Shown here piece by piece: positions 11,725-22,222 of a stretch of 64,000 nucleotides of DNA. The stretch spans positions 806,001 through 870,000 of the forward strand of contig JAUPFP010000030.1 of NCBI GenBank assembly GCA_036925085.1, in the 5' to 3' direction. The DNA comes from Brachycybe producta. Lineage: Eukaryota; Arthropoda; Diplopoda; Playtdesmida; Andrognathidae. The translations under genes were made by a program, and so were the position numbers. Below the pieces are notes generated by a model. The model was not told the origin of the DNA, made no database searches, and saw nothing but the letters and a program-made list of their open reading frames with translations. Position 1 is the stretch's first letter. Every line of letters begins with the position of its first letter.

Positions 11725-12673
11725 ATGGAGATTTGAAATTATACAAAGACGATGAAGTAGAAGAAGAGGAGCAGGAAGAGGAAGAAGACGGAAAAGGAGG
11801 AAGTGGTGGCGGGTGTGGAGGAGAAAGGGGAACAGGAACGAGCCTCGGAGACCTTAGCCATTTAGGCGATACATCGTCCAGTTCTTCTACTTCTCGTGCC
11901 AGTTCCACGGTCACCATGTTACATCGATCGGTCACTTCGAACACTCTGAGCACCGCAACTAATAAGACGTGCTGTTATTCCATCAACCACCAACACCAGA
12001 TGGCGTCGAAATCGATAACTTCCAATGCTTCGTCTACCTCATCTTCGTCCGGTTCTTCTGTTACGGCCACAACCTTATCGTCTTCTAATTCATCATCGAC
12101 CACTTCCGTCGTTTATCCAGCACAAGAGCAACAACAGAATCGACCTGAGAGCGGCCTCACTGTGAAACCTATGAATTCACCTCGTCTCGAAAAGTGTCGT
12201 TCGGCTCTGAAGAGTATCAGTAGTCCGAATTTCACTTTGCTCAAACTTCAAAAGGCTTTGTCTCACACTTCACTCATTCTGGGTGTAAATAAACCTAGAA
12301 AGGGATCTTTGTCCAGTAGTACTCACGATCTAACTAATAAACACATTCCCTCTTCGGCGTCCACTTCCTCTTGCGCTAGCGCCGCTTCCGCTCCAGCTTC
12401 TTCGTCATCGTCTTCTGCCTCGGCTGGACGATGTAGCGTCGGTGGTGGTGGTGGTGGTGGCGCCACTGCCACAGCTGCTACCCTCTCTTATGGCTATGCG
12501 TGTTCTGGTATCAGTGGTGGTGGTGGTACTGCTAATAAGGCTCGCAATCTGTCTTCGATGAGACTCAGACTTTCGTTGCCCAACCGTTGCATGGCGTGCG
12601 GATCGCTTGTGGCTCACGACAGAGTTCAGTGCAAAGGTTACATCTTTCATAGGGACTGCTTCAAATGCTCCAG
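11725..12673 (+). CDS. LIM-domain protein, exon 2 (acidic/Ser-rich region and first zinc finger)
   Basis: Encodes residues 185-501. Visible in order: an acidic Glu/Asp run just after the splice (EVEEEEQEEEED), Gly- and Ser-rich segments, a more regular helical-looking stretch around residues 345-372 (KCRSALKSISSPNFTLLKLQ), further Ser/Ala and Gly runs, then the start of a LIM domain with Cys473, Cys476, His493, Cys496 and Cys499 (C-x2-C-x16-H-x2-C-x2-C). LIM domains bind two zinc ions and mediate protein contacts, often on actin structures or transcription complexes. The donor AG|GTCAGT splits the Arg501 codon. The start of the second finger is missing here and is supplied by the microexon at 18332. 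The spacing and the CFKCS motif recall single-LIM families such as EPLIN, MICAL, Xin and LASP, but I cannot assign a family. Confidence 0.85.
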
Positions 12674-13278
12674 GTCAGTACAATGAATAATTAATTTTGA
12701 GAGAGAGATACACAAAATCAGGGGAGAAATTTGACAAAAATGTCTATGGATCACAGCATTACCCACTGCAGTGGCGCCGTCCGGTGGGATAAAAGCAAGG
12801 CAAATATTTATTTAGCCACCTTAAGCGCCTAGAATACTTTTCAGAAACCCAGAGTTTCATCTATTTTAAAGTGAACCTGAAAAATTTGCGCCTGATGTTC
12901 GGCAATCACTGCTAACAGTAATAATTTCGTCCTGACAGAGAGCAATCACTGCTAACATTCTTGTATTGCGGGGTAAATGAAACGTTTCAAATTTGTATAG
13001 CAAGCAGAAAAATCCGTTTTTCAGTGTGAAGAGCCTGGATAGAGGCTGAAATTTAGAGGCTAAAAGTCAAACTACTATCTAAAAGACTAGAAAAATGCGT
13101 TTTTTTTTTTTAAAGAACATGGTCAGGCGATTAAAAATGAGGAAGAATAGGTTGATATTTAGCCTCTGAACAGGTTCTTCGACTAAAATACGCATTTCTC
13201 TTATTGATGGGGAACCAAAACATACATAGAGGTAGATCAACTGCATGTTAGAGAAGAACAAGCGCAAGTGAGTGGTTC

Positions 13279-13333
13279 AAGGTTCTCTTTATTCATCTTA
13301 TTTTTGTATTTCTCTTTATAAAGAGAGAACCTT
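13279..13333. repeat. Short inverted repeat
   Basis: AAGGTTCTCTTTAT (13279-13292) pairs with ATAAAGAGAGAACCTT (13318-13333) around an AT-rich 25-base loop. It lies within intron 2. Probably a MITE remnant. Confidence 0.65.
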
Positions 13334-13405
13334 AAGGGTCTGGGCACACAGGTGACTTTTGAAAGACTTCTTCTTCACGACAAAAGTGATAAAGCTGCCG
13401 TTGTA

Positions 13406-13510
13406 ATGTATTTTTTTATGAAAAGATGCCAACCTTGGCACACAAGCGACTTTTACATTAAAGTCGCCCGTGTGTCAAGATTGGCGTCTTTCCATAAAAA
13501 AAGTACATTG
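13406..13510. repeat. Foldback of about 105 bp in intron 2
   Basis: The arms run from AATGTATTTTTTTATGAAAAG to CAAGCGACTTT and back from AAAGTCGCCCGTGTG to CATAAAAAAAGTACATT, with a 6-base loop (TACATT). Imperfect but extensive pairing. The open frames here arise from the palindrome and are not genes. Confidence 0.7.
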
Positions 13511-14055
13511 CGACGACACCCTCGCGACCTTCGACTTTTATTTGTCGCCAAAATCTCTTACAAAGCTATAAGTATAATTGAATTATGGTGTAACTGAGAC
13601 GAAATTTAACTCTAAGTAGAGGTGGCGCCATCTATAAGTTACACGCAGCTCTATTTTGAGTCATTTGATCGAAAAATAGTTCTTTAAGCGCGACGTGATG
13701 ACATATGTCTTAATATTTTTTTAAGAATCGGACCGCGTGTAGCAACTACAGTATTACGCGTTATAATCCGAAAAACAGTTGCCGTCACATTTTTTTTTGT
13801 TTGTTTGACGGAGGTGGGATTAATTTTAATCTCACATCCTTCTTTTTGTTTCGGTTAAATTCCTGGATTTAGGAAAGTTGTGATCGTCGTGAGTTCAGCT
13901 TTTTCTTTCTTTTGTTTTGATGCAATTGGATGACATAACAAAAATAACAAAGAAATTAGGTGAAAGAAAAACTTTCCATTATTCTATTAATGGCGTGAAC
14001 TGCATTGGCACAACATGGTTAACTGCATTACTGCATGGTTAAAACAGCCATTTTC

Positions 14056-14249
14056 ACGGGCAAGTGTGCCCAGCCGTAAAATGTTGTTGGCCCCGCCCTT
14101 TTGTGAGCGTCATCAATTTCTAATTGGTTTGTTACTTGGTCTGATGTCGCAAGCCCCGCCCTTTTCAATTTCTAATTGGTTGATATTTGGTCTGACGCTC
14201 ATAAAAGGGTGGAGCCAACAAAATGTTACTGCTGGGCACACTTGCCTGT
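14056..14249. mobile_element. Family A' foldback MITE
   Basis: The ends ACGGGCAAGTGTGCCCAGC and GCTGGGCACACTTGCCTGT are inverted repeats. The interior shares CCCGCCCTTTT, TCTAATTGGTT and TGGAGCCAAC with family A, so it is a sister family with different termini. The flanks GCCATTTTC and AACATGTTC are only partly alike, so the target duplication is uncertain. No open frame of its own. Confidence 0.7.
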
Positions 14250-14329
14250 AACATGTTCTATGTTCAACATAAATTTGATCTACAAACATTATGGCGGCTA
14301 GTGAGAGAATAATTCTGACTGATTCTGAC

Positions 14330-14535
14330 ACAGTCATTTAGAAATCGGAACGAACTTCAGTTGGCTCCGCCCTTTTTATGACGAACGCAACTTCTAATTG
14401 GTTGGTTATGTAGTATGACGTCACATGCTCCGCCCTTTTTCAACGTCGAACCACACAACAAACCAATTAGAAGTTGCCGGTCGTCATAAAAGGGGCGGAG
14501 CCAACTGAAGTTCGTCTCGATTTCTAAATGCCTGT
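14330..14535. mobile_element. Family A MITE copy 1
   Basis: About 206 bp, almost entirely palindromic. It starts ACAGTCATTTAGAAATCGG and ends TTTCTAAATGCCTGT, with the shared core TTGGCTCCGCCC and GGGCGGAGCCAA. Flanked by 9-bp direct repeats GATTCTGAC and CATTCTGAC (8/9 match). Inserted into an older family C element. Confidence 0.85.
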
Positions 14536-15172
14536 CATTCTGACTGATTTTGGAGTTTGTAGGAACAGTTCAGTTGCAATTTTTGGCATACGGATCGAAA
14601 GGTGCAGAAGGCGGGCGCGGGCTCAATTTTCAGCAGACGATATTTAATTTTTGTCTATAAAAAGCTTCTTTTGAAAGGTAAACACATGTGATTGACGTGA
14701 TTATTACTCTTCTAGTTTAACTTAATTTTGCTTTTCTAAAACAGACAAGAATAATTTGAAGTTCGAAAATCAGCTGTTCAGAAACCAACTTAAGTGTTTA
14801 AAAATAGAAACACACCAAAATACACCTTTTAATTTGACTATGGTTAATTAATTAACTTTCATAACTGCAATTTTATTTTCTAGAATCCAAATGGGAGTAT
14901 ACGGAGTAGTTAATAATCACCTGGTTAATATAAATGAGGGGGGGGGGTCTATATTGTTAGGCCTAATGAAAAGGTGTTTTGTTTGTAAATAAAGATTGCA
15001 AGTTAATTGTGTTATAATACAATGTTACATAATAAGAAAAGAAAACTAAGATGAAATTCTATTTAAATTTGAAGCTCCAATGTGTAAGTTTGGGGGGAAA
15101 AAGGGGTTATGATAATTTCAAGTCCACATTTTAGTTTTAGCAATCAGTTTCAAATTGAAAAGTTGATTGTCT

Positions 15173-15194
15173 ATGCAAATGAAGTGATTTGCAT
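15173..15194. promoter_or_regulatory. Palindromic pair of POU octamers
   Basis: ATGCAAAT (15173-15180) and its exact reverse complement ATTTGCAT (15187-15194) are separated by six bases. ATGCAAAT is the canonical site for POU-domain factors, and a symmetrical pair would suit a dimer. It lies in intron 2, outside recognisable transposon DNA. An enhancer role is inference. Confidence 0.5.
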
Positions 15195-15439
15195 ATAAAC
15201 TAGAAGGGTCGATAGAAGAAGAAGAAGAAGAACGACGCTATCTTATTACGTGATGTGTGTGATCTCTTATTCTTTTCGATCTTCCTTATTTTTTAAGGAA
15301 GGAAAGAAAAATAGGAAGAAAAATATGGATAAAATATTCCAGTCATGAAGTCAATTTTTGCTTCAAAAATATTTTTATTTCATATTGATGAAGGGGGGGG
15401 GGTTTCAATCCTTTTTACTAGAAGTTCACTTTAAAAGAG

Positions 15440-15638
15440 ACAGGCAGTTAGAAATCGAATTCAGTTGGCTCCGCCCTTTTTATGACAACCGGCAACTTCT
15501 AATTGGTTGGTAATGTAGTCTGACGTCACATGCTCCGCCCTTTTCAACGTCGAACTACACAACAAACCAATTAGAAGTTGCCAGTTGTCATAAAAAGGGC
15601 GGAGCCAACTTCTGTTTGTCCCGATTTCTAATTGCCTG
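15440..15638. mobile_element. Family A MITE copy 2
   Basis: Begins ACAGGCAGTTAGAAATCG and ends TTTCTAATTGCCTG, with arms meeting around CACATGCTCCGCCC. Flanked by the 9-bp repeats TTAAAAGAG (15431-15439 and 15639-15647). The interior arms contain GGCAACTTCTAATTGGTTGG and its complement. Non-autonomous. Confidence 0.88.
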
Positions 15639-16974
15639 TTAAAAGAGGGACTAGAAAGGACATTTTTTTTTTCTTAAAGGTTATTAAAGATAATCTAGTA
15701 GTTACTTAGAGAAATTAGCTATTTGGTCTACTTCTAGCCTCCGTGTACACCTTTTTAGCTTGAAAAGTTGTCTTGTAGGTGAGGCTAGTAATTAAGCGCC
15801 AAATGGAACAAACGCAAAAAAAAACTGGCGCTTATTCAGTTTTGAAAAGTTCGCGGTTCATTTTAGCCTCTATGTACAGCCTTTCGTCTTATTGCACGCC
15901 ACATTGGCGCGGCTGCGCTTCTAAATATTAATTCCGCAGTTAAACATTTGAGGCTAAATGTTTACTATTTTTTCTTCTTGTGTAAGCGCCTTTTGAACTC
16001 CTGATTATTCTGGCAAAATGAAGAGAAACTTGAATGTGATTTAGAAACTAGAAGGGTAGCTGAATCTCTCATTCAAGAGTATTTTGAATGCAGCTGTAAG
16101 TGATTAAGTTACCTTTCTAGTTTCTTAGAATTTTTGCTCTTCAGAATTAATATTGATTTTTGGTGGTTAATCAGTTTAGCGTTTGTTTTAATTTAGCGCT
16201 AACTCAGCGCCGCCGGTTACGTCGTTTACGTCTGACGTTGATGTTGTATTTTATTATTACTGTCTTTAATAAGTTTTCGTTGTCTTAATTTCGAAGGTTG
16301 TCATAACAACGTTATCTTATACTGAATGGTGTTATTTTTAAGTTTACTTAATACGAAATGTGACAAGAGAAATAGGGCCACTTTAATCTTTTGCGGTGGC
16401 GGCGGCGGCTCTAATAAACGTTAAAATAGAAGAAGAAAAAAAGTGCGGATTTGCATGTTATTAACCCACTTTTTGACAAGTGGTATTTTTTTCTTTCTCT
16501 CTCCACCACTGAAAATGTGGGTCCTAAGTTTCAGGAAAAAGGAAAAAGGTATTTCGGGTATTGAGATTTGATTTTGTGATCACATGTACACCATTTTTTA
16601 TTGACAGATTCCTGGCGTCAATCTTTTCAAGGATTACAAACTCACTGTTGGCATTGAATTACAACTTAAGAATTTTTTTTTTTTGATATTTGATATATTT
16701 CTTCTACATCTTACAATTTTAGCTTTTTTTTTTTTAAAAAAAAGCCGATAGCAAATCTTGTAAATTTCATCATTTCTGGTAAAAAAAAAAGAAAAAAATC
16801 ATGCAGCTGGAAATGCGGGTTTTGGTTTTTGGTGGTTTTCATTTTGTGTGTGTGTGGGGGGGGGGACGCCAAACCGCCCCAAACCGCTTGTATTTTCTTC
16901 TTGATTACATTAATTAGCTGTTTGCTTTGGCTTAATATTGATTAAGTTCTCTTCTGTTGTTGCAAGTAAGATGG

Positions 16975-17184
16975 ATAGGCAATTAGAAATCGGGACATAC
17001 AGAAGTTGATTCCGCCCCTTTTTTATGACGCCTGGTAACTTCTAATTGGTTGGTTATGTAGTCTGACGTCACATGCTCCGCCCTTTTCAAACGTCGAACC
17101 ACACAACAAACCAATTAGATGTTGCCGGTCGTCAGAAAAATGGGCGGAGCCAACTTCTGTATGCCCCGATTTCTAATTGCCTGT
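16975..17184. mobile_element. Family A MITE copy 3
   Basis: Starts ATAGGCAATTAGAAATCGGG and ends CCCGATTTCTAATTGCCTGT. Perfect 9-bp target duplication GTAAGATGG on each side (16966-16974, 17185-17193). The core again carries inverted copies of CCGCCC/GGGCGG and CCAATTAGA. Confidence 0.9.
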
Positions 17185-17299
17185 GTAAGATGGCGTATTA
17201 AATGATAATTATGATCCCAACACACACAATAGATTGGCAGAAAACAAGTGAAGTAATTTTCATAAGTTTTTTAAAAAAAATGGTGATTATAACTTTGGA

Positions 17300-17900
17300 C
17301 GAAAATTAATAAAAAGCTTCTCTTAGAAACTAGAAGAGTAAATGAAAATGACATTTTTTTGGTCGTATCGATTGATGTAACAAAAAACCTGAAAGATATA
17401 TGAAATTGCCATTTAAAAAAGTGTATTTTAAAAGATATTAAAAATGAAAGTCCAATTAAGGTTTGTTTAAAATTGTAAACGCCTATAGGCCATCGAACAC
17501 TGATTCTCCTGTCTTCCAGAAGCAAAATAAAGAAAAGGTGTTTTTTTTATAAACTAGAAATGTAGTTTAATATTTTAAAAGGTATTTTTATATTGATAAC
17601 TTGATATCATTTTTACATTAGTTTCTAACACACTTTCAATTTTCTGTAGTATTGCTTTTCGAGAGCGAAATTAAAAGAAACTTGAAAGCGTTATATAAAC
17701 TAGAAAGGGTAACTCAATCACTTTCAGAGTATTTTTCATTTTGATATCTTTTTTTGAGTATGAAAATTGAAAATAGCCCAATTTCAAATAGATATTTTTT
17801 TCATTTTTCTTCATGAAAAGTTTATTTTGAAAGATATCAACACGAAAATACTTTATGTGATTCTAGTTTCTAACACTTTCAGTTTTTCGCCTCCAAAATC
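17300..17900. mobile_element. Family B copies in tandem
   Basis: Fragments of at least three family B copies: AGAAACTAGAAGAGTAA near 17324, ATAAACTAGAAATGTAG near 17550 with TTAGTTTCTAACACACTTTC near 17618, and AAACTAGAAAGGGTAACTCA near 17697 with AAGTTTATTTTGAAAGATAT near 17818. All are degenerate and without open frames. Confidence 0.65.
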
Positions 17901-18140
17901 ACTTGTTCAAAAACATAAAGTCCTAAAGTTTCTTCTAAAATTTAGAATAATTAAACAGTTCAGATCTATTGTTATAATTAATTTGCATATTTTGCAAATG
18001 TCTGCTTATGAAACTAATGGCAACATTTAAGATGGTGATGATGACCGGGGGGGGGGGGTTAGGAAATTGACCACTGAGGCCGAAATTCAAAATGATCACG
18101 CGCCTCATTGTCTGTGGTTGATACTATGAATGGTTTCGCG

Positions 18141-18154
18141 GTTGCCATGGTAAC
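18141..18154. promoter_or_regulatory. RFX-type X-box upstream of the microexon
   Basis: GTTGCCATGGTAAC differs from a perfect X-box palindrome by one base. It lies 178 bases before the microexon in a GC-richer patch that also contains AATAAAAGCGCAGCGCC (18219), a possible TATA-like box. The patch could be an enhancer or a cryptic internal promoter; both are inference. Confidence 0.55.
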
Positions 18155-18331
18155 CAAACAAATGCAAGTATATACAGTAATAACGTTGATACTAGACTCT
18201 AGTGCGTTTGAATGAAGGAATAAAAGCGCAGCGCCACTCTCTCTTTGGTTTTCATGATGCGATTTGTGTGATCAGATGTGCGTGAGTGTTGTAGTCGTTC
18301 TCAAACGGATTGTTTCTCTTTTTCCTGACAG

Positions 18332-18364
18332 GTGCGACGCTCCTTTGTCACTCAAGGCGTACAG
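18332..18364 (+). CDS. LIM-domain protein, 33-nt microexon 3
   Basis: Preceded by a pyrimidine-rich tract ending CCTGACAG and followed by the strong donor GTAAGC. Joined to exon 2 (phase 2) it completes Arg501 and encodes CDAPLSLKAY, giving the junction CFKCS-RC-DAPLSLKAY. Cys502 falls exactly where the LIM consensus needs its sixth zinc ligand (C-x2-C-x2-C), which strongly supports the exon. It enters and leaves in phase 2, so skipping it would remove 11 residues and one zinc ligand without a frameshift. The remaining LIM ligands must lie in a later exon that I did not find in the window. Confidence 0.82.
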
Positions 18365-19225
18365 GTAAGCAAAACAAAGCGAATTCACTTAATTTTCATT
18401 TCCTTCTTTCTTCGTCTTCTTCTTCTTCTCTTGAAAAAAGTCACTTCAATTAGAACATAATTAATTATATTACTTGACTTCAAAAGGAAATTAATTGGAC
18501 CATGAGTTACTGGGATGTTCATTATGTTAGATGACGAATTCTCTTTTATTTCCTTTTTAAACTTGTCTTTCATTAATATTTGCTACTAATTAAGTAGAAT
18601 ACAGAAATAGCTTTATTTTTGAGTTTTACTGTTTTCTAATTACTTTTAAATGATAAATGTTACATTTCGTGATACTGTTTTTTTCTTCTTCTTCTTCTTC
18701 ATCTTCTAATTAAGTAATTTGTCCTCTGGAATTTTCAGCAATTTTAATGAAAATGATGAAGTTCTCTCTGCTTTAATTGATGGATCTAATTATGAAGGCT
18801 AAAATTTATATGTAATATTTTTTTAAAAAAAAAATGCATTTTATGCAAATAAAAAATAAGCCGCTTTTTTTAAAAAAAAAACAAAACAAATTATTTAATT
18901 TTTTACGTAATCAATTTATAAAATAAAAATGTAAATTTTAAAGAGAAAACAATTAAATCTCATAGTTAAATTAATAACTACAATCTACAGAAGAAATAAT
19001 ACAAAATGCAATATCATAAAAATTTGGTTTAAGAAACATTATGTAGAAAAATTTAAAGAAATAAGTGAAATTATGCGATTTTTTTTCTTTGCAAATTTCC
19101 AAAAAAAAATGTAAATTTGGATTTGTGCGTTTAATGAATTATTCTGAACCAAATTGATTATTATAACATATATAAGTGTATTCTACCCAAAAGGGGTTGA
19201 GAAACTGCAATTATGCATTATTTTA

Positions 19226-19251
19226 TTGCATCTTATGCAAATAAGATGCAA
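19226..19251. repeat. Short hairpin with an octamer-like core
   Basis: TTGCATCTTAT (19226-19236) and ATAAGATGCAA (19241-19251) pair perfectly around GCAA. ATGCAAAT lies across the loop. It could be a small stem-loop or a palindromic binding site; nothing further supports either. Confidence 0.5.
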
Positions 19252-21188
19252 TTATGCTTTAGTAATTATATATTTATAATTTTAATATTCACTTCTTGTT
19301 TTTTATAACTAAATAAACGAATTTTGAAGTTTATTAAAATAGTTTTTATTTCAATTTTCGAAAAAAAAAGTTATGTAAATTAAAATTTTAATTTAACTTT
19401 CTTAACAAATTGTAATAATACTATTTTAAACAGTTTTGTTTATACTAGTGATGTTTGGATTGAATGTGGGTTGGATGGGGAAAAATAAGTTAAATTGTGT
19501 TTTGTTGTTGCTCCCTCTAGTCTCTAGTAATATGAGATAACAACAGTTATATTAAACAAAGATCAAACTAAAAAGCTTTTTCAGTAATTGTCTTTTACAC
19601 ATGTTTATAGAAACGTGTATACACGTAAAGAATCTAGAATGGGGTTTGGGCTAAATTTAATGAATTTATGGGCAAATAATTCAGTTCAGGGCTTGTTATT
19701 TTTTGTTTATATCCTAGAAAAGTTAAGTTTATAATTTATAAGGTTTGTAACTGACTGTGACTTTTGATGTAGTTGGCAAGAAGAAAATGGCGGCGGGAAT
19801 GGTTACTCCATCTGTTAAAGTTTGTGTACTTTTGTATAAGGTTTCTATAGTAAGAGAAATATGTAGCATAATTGGAAATAAAGAGTGCGCCATCTAGTAG
19901 TTTCCAAGGTTTTTGGAGTTTAGAAACAAAAATCTTTGAACCGTCCTAAAAAGGATTCTAATTCAGAAAGCGCAGCGAGCAAATTTCTTTAAACAAACAT
20001 TTATTCTTATAATTTGCAGCGAGCCATAAAAATAACAGCTATTTTAAAATGAAATATAATTGTAGTTCTTTTAAATTATAATAAAAATTACATATTCAAA
20101 TATGAAATTCGGCTTATGAAAGAGAGGCAAGCGCCGCCCCCTTGCTAGTATTTGTATGTGGGTCCAAACTAACATTTAGCACATAGCCTCGTACTCAGAC
20201 TAGAAAGCCAGAACTTTCAAATCAAGTTCTTTTTTTTTAACTTGCCTTTTACTAATTAAACATTAATTTATTATTTATTAAGTAAGAAACTTAATAAAAT
20301 CTTAAAAATTAAAATGAAATCTGAAATCTTAGAGACTGGCGCCGGATTAGCAGACTGCTCCCTTGTAGATACGACACTAGCGCCATCTGTTAGTGTTTGT
20401 GTACATCGTCTATAGGTTTCTATTGGTAATGCCACACATTTTAGCAAATGCTTATGATGTGTCTCAATACAGTGTGACAATTCGCATAAATCATATTCAA
20501 ATTATTCTCTCTCTTCCTTTTTCAATAATTCCCTATTCGAACATGACATTTCTTTTGTGTAGGCTTATAGTAGGGGGGGGGGGAATCAGTGAAATTGACA
20601 TTGACACGTTTCGTTGAATGTGTGTGTTTCTGTGTTTACATTGACGGTGATCTGATGTTTTTTTTTTCGTTTTGGAGTTACTATACTAGTACATTGTAGA
20701 TTAGTGTGAACTTGGGTTTTGGCATCGACACACGGAATAATAATAAGGTTTTTATGTGTCGAAATCCGATGTACCCTATGTGTTGCATTGGAATTGTAAA
20801 TTTAAATTTAACGCACAATGGTGGGATTTCTTTTTTTTTTTTCTTATTCAAAGTATAAAGTTTAGGCCTATCAATATTTTTTTCTCTCTCAAATACCTTT
20901 TCTAAGCTTATTTTTCTTTTCTCTCAAAATATTAATCTTGAGTTTTCCACTTTTTTCTCTCCTCATACATGTTCTCAATCTCCAATTGTGTTTCTACTTT
21001 TGCTTTGGAGTTGTTTAGATTTAGTTTATTTTTTTAAAAAAAACATTTCTTTTGAAGATTTTGTTTTATCTATTTTTTTATATAAATATAGTGGAAACCG
21101 TTTAATACGAATTTTTTTTTTAAAAAGAAACTTCAACTCAGTAACACCGGCAATCAGCTCGAGAGCCATGTGGCTGGCAATGTGGATA

Positions 21189-21394
21189 ACAGGCAGTTAG
21201 AAATAGGCGAAAACTTCAGTTGGCTCCGCCCTTGTTATGACGACTGGCAACTTCTAATTGGCTGGTAATGTAGTTCGACGTCGAAAAAGGCGGCGCATGT
21301 GACGTCAGACTTCATAACCAGCCAATTAGAAGTTGCCAGTCGTCATAACAAGGGCGGAGCCAACTGAAGTTTTCACCTATTTCTAACTGCCTGT
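21189..21394. mobile_element. Family A MITE copy 4
   Basis: The best preserved palindrome of the family: the two arms of about 85 bases pair nearly perfectly around a centre of about 35 bases. Ends ACAGGCAGTTAGAAATAGG and TTTCTAACTGCCTGT. Perfect 9-bp duplication ATGTGGATA at 21180-21188 and 21395-21403. Confidence 0.92.
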
Positions 21395-21535
21395 ATGTGG
21401 ATAATTCCCAATCATAAAATGATTGTCATTTAGACAAATCATCGTAAAATTGAATTCATTCTAAAACAACTATGTACAGGAAGAGAGAATTACGCGATCT
21501 AAATACATTTGGAAAGAAAAAGACCACAAAATATG

Positions 21536-21676
21536 ACAGACAATTAGAAAACGGGACAAACAGAAGTTGGCTCCGCCCTTGTTATGACGTCACATGCTCC
21601 GTCCTTTTCAACGTCGAACCAGTGCCACACAACAAACCAATTAGACTTCTGTTCATCCCGTTTTCTAATTGCCTGT
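21536..21676. mobile_element. Family A MITE copy 5 (internally deleted)
   Basis: 141 bp. Ends ACAGACAATTAGAAAACGGG and CGTTTTCTAATTGCCTGT, with a perfect 9-bp duplication CAAAATATG (21527-21535, 21677-21685). The arms have lost the GGCAACTTCTAATTGG segment, so this is a deletion derivative that could still move or had moved in that form. Confidence 0.9.
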
Positions 21677-21785
21677 CAAAATATGGCATCAGTTCTAGCT
21701 CGTATAATAAGCTGTAGATTGCCATTTCTACTTTTACAAAAAAAAATAGAAGGGACTACGTATGCGTTTTTGAGGAACACCTGGA

Positions 21786-22222
21786 GCCCGTTTCACAAAA
21801 TTACAAGTCTTGTCACTAATAAGTAAATTTTTACAAATTTGTAAAATATCTACTTATTAGCGTTTCACAAAAGTACAAGTGTATACTTGTAATTACAAGT
21901 GAATTTTTGCAAGTAAACCACAAAAGATCACTTGTAACAATTGACTTGTTTTAAAAGTGTTTTGAAATTAAACAGAATGTCCTTTACTGTCCCGTATTTC
22001 TTTTAAAATACATAGCTTATTTCTCAATGCAACACTTTTTAGAGATTTTTCACTCTGTGGAATTGCACGCAAAAGAAAACGACCATTTTATAAATATGAA
22101 GACGTTTTGTTAACTACACTTGTTACAAACAAGTCCAATTTCAATTGTTACCTTTAATTGTAATTACAATCTTATTGTTACTGACAAGACTTGTAGTTTT
22201 TTATAATTCTTGAACCCTGTCT
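21786..22222. repeat. Foldback element, CCCGTTTCAC family
   Basis: The left end holds CCCGTTTCACAAAATTACAA, CAAGTCTTGTCACTAATAAG. The right end holds TTATTGTTACTGACAAGACTTG followed by TTTTATAATTCTTGAACC. The middle repeats ACTTGTAATTACAAGTG and similar palindromes. No transposase frame. Similar GCCCGTTTCA-ended foldbacks are common in invertebrates, from general knowledge. Confidence 0.55.

Larger units (their letters stand above)
13990..14883. mobile_element. Family C element interrupted by two MITEs
   Basis: Pieces match the family C copies at 28699 and 49371: ACATGGTTAAC and GCATGGTTAAA near 14012-14043, CTACAAACATTATGGCGGCTA near 14280, and the end motif TAGAAACACAC...ACTATGGTTAA near 14807-14848. 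Between these pieces lie a family A' MITE (14056-14249) and a family A MITE (14330-14535). This is a nested arrangement, so family C is the older layer at this site. Confidence 0.6.
12674..18331 (+). other. Intron 2 of the LIM gene
   Basis: A 5658-base intron (donor GTCAGT, acceptor TTTTTCCTGACAG) separates the two zinc fingers of the LIM domain. It is packed with foldback elements: inverted repeats at 13279-13333 and 13406-13510, a family C remnant (13990-14883) interrupted by two MITEs, family A copies at 15440 and 16975, and family B copies near 16020, 17320, 17550 and 17695. It also contains a paired POU octamer (15173) and an RFX site (18141). No exon was recognised inside it. Confidence 0.7.
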
